A DNA stretch of 64,000 nucleotides from Nostoc sp. ATCC 53789. Lineage in GTDB: Bacteria; Cyanobacteriota; Cyanobacteriia; Cyanobacteriales; Nostocaceae. The position numbers were made by a program, and so were the translations under genes. Shown piece by piece: positions 61,467 through 64,000 of this stretch. The notes below the pieces were generated by a model. It ran no database searches and was not told the origin of the DNA. It saw only the letters and a list, made by a program, of their open reading frames with translations. How positions within the stretch are numbered: the stretch's first letter is position 1; each line of letters opens with the position of its first letter. The stretch spans positions 5,298,501 to 5,362,500 of the forward strand of contig NZ_CP046703.1 of assembly GCF_009873495.1 (NCBI RefSeq), in the 5' to 3' direction.

Positions 61467-63110
61467 TTACACCGCACAACTCAACTCGCCGGCTTTTTGA
61501 CTAAAGCGGTGATTCTCCCGATAATCTACGGGACAATCTATCACGGCGGGTACATCTTGAGCGAGGGCTTCTTTCAAAGTGGGAATCAAATCTAAAGCCG
61601 ATTCAACTCGGTAGCCTTTTAAACCCATACTTTCAGCGTATTTAACAAAATCAGGATTGCTAAAATGCACAAAAGATGAGTTTCCTTTGCCAAATTGATT
61701 TTCTTGCTTCCACTCAATTAATCCATAGCCACCATCATTGAAAATTATGGTGACAAAAGGCGTACCTACACGTAAGGCTGTTTCTAATTCTTGAGAATTC
61801 ATCATAAAGCCGCCATCGCCTGTTACAGCAACAACTTTGCGTTTAGGATGAACGAGTTTTGCTGCTAAAGCGCCAGGAATGGCAATACCCATAGCCGCGA
61901 AACCGTTGGAAATTATGCAAGTATTGGGGCTATGGCAATGATAATGACGGGCCATCCACATCTTATGTGCGCCAACATCAGAGATAACGATATCATCTGG
62001 GCCCATCACTTGCCGTAAGTCATAAATTAACTTTTGTGGCTTAATCGGAAATCCGTCATCATGGGCATACTGTTCATAATCAGCCCGAATATCTGACCTT
62101 AAGCTGATAGCAAAAGGATCGGGTTTACCTTGTCTGTCTGCTAATTTTAGAATTTCATAGAGGGAATCTGAAATATCTCCCACGACTTCGGCGTTAGGAA
62201 TATAACTACTATCAATTTCCGCCGGACTTACCCCAATATGCACAATCGGAATTTCACCATTCCGATTCCATTTTTTGGGGGAAAACTCAATCAAATCATA
62301 GCCGATCGCAATTACTAAATCTGTGTTATCAAAACCGCAGGTAATGAAGTCTCTTTGCTGTAATCCCACTGACCACAAAGCCAATTGATGTGTGTAGGGA
62401 ATCACACCTTTACCCATGAAGGTATTAGCAACAGGTATATTCAGCAAAGTTGCAAATTGCGTTACGGCATCACTGGCATGAGCGCGAATTGCCCCATTTC
62501 CAACTAATATTAATGGGTTAACTGCTTGGCAAATTGCGGCTGCTGCTGCCCGAATGCTAGCAAAAGATGCATAAGTTTTTTCGCTATTATCCTTACGCAA
62601 AGGTTTGCCTTCGACAGGCATAGCAGCAATATTTTCTGGTAAATCGATGTGAACTGCACCGGGTTTTTCGGATTGCGATCGCTTAAATGCTTTCCGTACT
62701 ACTTCTGGTGTAATACTCGGTCGCACAATCTGCTTATTCCACTTGGTAACAGGTGCAAACATTGCCACCAAATCTAAATATTGATGGGATTCGATGTGCA
62801 TTCTATCTGTTCCCACTTGACCAGTAATTGCCACTAAAGGCGCACCATCGAGGTTAGCATCTGCTACCCCAGTCATCAAGTTGGTTGCCCCAGGGCCAAG
62901 AGTAGAAAGACACACCCCTGCTTTTCCTGTTAAACGTCCGTAGACATCGGCCATGAATGCTGCACCCTGTTCATGACGAGTTGTAATAAATTTAATCGAA
63001 GAATGTTTTAGCGCTTCCAAAACATGCAGGTTTTCTTCGCCAGGGAGTCCAAAAATATATTGCACTCCTTCATTTTCTAGGCACTGCACCAATAATTCTG
63101 CTGTATTCAT
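61467..63110 (-). CDS. ThDP-dependent decarboxylase, probable 2-oxoglutarate decarboxylase (acetolactate synthase-like)
   Basis: A 547-residue thiamine diphosphate enzyme with three family domains. The catalytic Glu is in TTRHEQGAAFMADVYGRLTG (near 50), and the ThDP-Mg motif is GDGGFMMNSQELETAL ... NDGGYG (near 430-460). It would normally be called acetolactate synthase large subunit, but the adjacent SSADH gene matches the cyanobacterial arrangement in which this enzyme turns 2-oxoglutarate into succinic semialdehyde. ATG 63110 is used; the frame up to 63224 is repeat DNA. No small subunit nearby. Confidence 0.85.
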   Translation of the reverse strand: MNTAELLVQCLENEGVQYIFGLPGEENLHVLEALKHSSIKFITTRHEQGAAFMADVYGRLTGKAGVCLSTLGPGATNLMTGVADANLDGAPLVAITGQVGTDRMHIESHQYLDLVAMFAPVTKWNKQIVRPSITPEVVRKAFKRSQSEKPGAVHIDLPENIAAMPVEGKPLRKDNSEKTYASFASIRAAAAAICQAVNPLILVGNGAIRAHASDAVTQFATLLNIPVANTFMGKGVIPYTHQLALWSVGLQQRDFITCGFDNTDLVIAIGYDLIEFSPKKWNRNGEIPIVHIGVSPAEIDSSYIPNAEVVGDISDSLYEILKLADRQGKPDPFAISLRSDIRADYEQYAHDDGFPIKPQKLIYDLRQVMGPDDIVISDVGAHKMWMARHYHCHSPNTCIISNGFAAMGIAIPGALAAKLVHPKRKVVAVTGDGGFMMNSQELETALRVGTPFVTIIFNDGGYGLIEWKQENQFGKGNSSFVHFSNPDFVKYAESMGLKGYRVESALDLIPTLKEALAQDVPAVIDCPVDYRENHRFSQKAGELSCAV

Positions 63111-63224
63111 TTTATTTCCCGACAACTCTATTAACGAATAAGACTTTTGTTTTTTGTCATTAGTCATTTGTCCTTTGTCCTTTGTCCTTTGACCAATGAC
63201 CAATGACCAATGACCAATGACCAA
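63111..63224. repeat. Heptamer repeats between the decarboxylase and SSADH genes
   Basis: Tandem TTTGTCC and TGACCAA copies fill 63155-63223. They create a spurious N-terminal extension of the decarboxylase and end two bases before the SSADH stop. Confidence 0.85.
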
Positions 63225-64000
63225 TCATTTAACCCACACGGTTTTCACATTGACAAACTCATGTATACCTTGGATGCTCAATTCTCTGCCATATCCAGAA
63301 CGCTTAGTACCACCAAAGGGCAACCGAGGATCGGATTTGACCATACTGTTGATAAATACTGCACCTGCTTCGATTTCCTCAACCAAGCGATCGCATTCTT
63401 GGTCATTCGTTGTCCAAGCGCTTGCACCTAATCCAAAGGGACTGTCATTAGCGAGTTTAATGGCAGCATCGATATCAGGAACCCGGAATAACAAGGCTAC
63501 TGGGCCAAAGAATTCTTCTTTTGCAATTGGTGTGTCAGGCGGGATATCTATGATAATCGTTGGCGGATAAAAGTTCCCTGGACGATCTGATAAAGGATGT
63601 CCGCCGGTGAGGACTTTACCACCACTTTTGGTAGCAGCTTGCACTTGTTGATCTAAATCCTGGAGAATACCAGGTGTTGCCAGTGGGCCTAAATCGGTAT
63701 CCGGTTGCATAGGATCGCCTACTTTTAGCGCCTCGAATTTTTCTAAAAGCAATTTTTCAAATTGATCTGCGATCGCTTCTGCGACAATAAAACGTTTCGC
63801 TGCAATACATGATTGCCCGTTATTCAACATCCGTGCTGTAGTAGCTGTGACAACTGCTGTCTCTAAGTCAGCACTTTCTAACACAATAAATGGATCGCTT
63901 CCTCCCAATTCCAAAACGGTTTTTTTAATTTGTTTGCCGGCGGCGACAGCGAGGGATATACCTGCTGGTTCGCTTCCAGTTAAGGTGGCAGCTTTTACGC
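63225..64000 (-). CDS. Succinic semialdehyde dehydrogenase, C-terminal part (gene continues beyond window)
   Basis: The last 258 codons of an NAD(P)-dependent aldehyde dehydrogenase; the frame is open through the window edge at 64000. Visible: [20 protein letters not shown], the general base Glu in [13 protein letters not shown], the catalytic Cys in [12 protein letters not shown], and [13 protein letters not shown]. The GGSDPFI and [10 protein letters not shown] strings fit the succinic semialdehyde dehydrogenase (GabD/YneI-like) group. With the decarboxylase 114 bp downstream it converts 2-oxoglutarate to succinate, closing the TCA cycle. The N-terminus lies outside the window. Confidence 0.88.
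   Translation of the reverse strand, partial: VKAATLTGSEPAGISLAVAAGKQIKKTVLELGGSDPFIVLESADLETAVVTATTARMLNNGQSCIAAKRFIVAEAIADQFEKLLLEKFEALKVGDPMQPDTDLGPLATPGILQDLDQQVQAATKSGGKVLTGGHPLSDRPGNFYPPTIIIDIPPDTPIAKEEFFGPVALLFRVPDIDAAIKLANDSPFGLGASAWTTNDQECDRLVEEIEAGAVFINSMVKSDPRLPFGGTKRSGYGRELSIQGIHEFVNVKTVWVK

Overview
The window is cyanobacterial chromosome, most likely from a filamentous Nostoc/Anabaena-type organism (Nostocales). Direct clues are the many HIP1 octamers (GCGATCGC), heptameric tandem repeats of the TGACCAA/TGACTAA type, several intergenic palindromic repeat families, photosystem I PsaK, a heme oxygenase plus anaerobic HemN pair, a short SpsA-type sucrose-phosphate synthase, a KatB-type manganese catalase, a urea transporter operon with a possible NtcA site, and a 2-oxoglutarate decarboxylase/succinic semialdehyde dehydrogenase pair. 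Genus-level placement is inference.

Layout. 1-1.65 kb: end of a Zn/Mn-type ABC importer. 1.7-4.8 kb: tRNA-Phe, then a tyrosine integrase cut in two by an IS110-type element. Removing 1643 bp restores the integrase frame, and the element's non-coding left end carries short matches to its own terminus and to its target, as expected of a bridge RNA. 5.2-14.8 kb: housekeeping and stress genes (RqcH/NFACT, sucrose-phosphate synthase, psaK, a DUF3891 protein, Mn catalase, a GlsB-like membrane protein, hemN, heme oxygenase). 14.8-18.5 kb: decayed sequence with an apparent acsF fragment and an IS4-type transposase fragment, then an unknown lipoprotein/helical-protein pair. 18.5-22.9 kb: an HTH-AAA_35 protein, a three-part fusion (starch-binding-like, SGNH hydrolase, DUF1796), and twelve 21-bp tandem repeats.

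23-32 kb: alpha/beta hydrolase, malonyl-CoA synthetase-like enzyme, CorA, a TPR protein with a kinase-like domain lacking the catalytic Asp, an unknown cytosolic protein, and aspartate kinase with a repeat-derived linker. 32-37.4 kb: accessory zone with a Uma2 nuclease, VapBC-like and HicBA-like toxin-antitoxin pairs, 62-bp tandem repeats, and a STAND NTPase with nearly identical TPRs, split from its N-terminal domain by one in-frame TGA. 37.6-44.8 kb: a secreted double Tudor/agenet-like protein, then the two halves of an MprF-like system (flippase and synthetase as separate genes) around two tandem secreted esterases. A Tn5-like IS sits inside a MITE between the esterases and the synthetase. 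45-46.5 kb: a 468-residue class protein I do not recognise.

47.3-55.7 kb: a sodium:solute symporter pair and urtABCDE, with a MITE between urtA and urtB and a Uma2 gene between urtD and urtE. 55.7-61.1 kb: a membrane protein, a CYP120-like P450 behind an ABC-2 permease, a DedA/ExoD/membrane-protein run, and a secreted cysteine-containing protein. 61.4-64 kb: the 2-oxoglutarate decarboxylase/SSADH pair that completes the cyanobacterial TCA cycle; the SSADH gene runs off the window.

Repeats shape many gene ends here. Heptamer repeats supply the apparent C-terminus of the NFACT gene, the start codon of the MprF-like synthetase, and false N-terminal extensions of hemN and the decarboxylase. MITE ends supply the stop codons of the Mn catalase and of the unknown 468-residue-class gene. 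All functions are assigned by reading the sequence; no database search was run.
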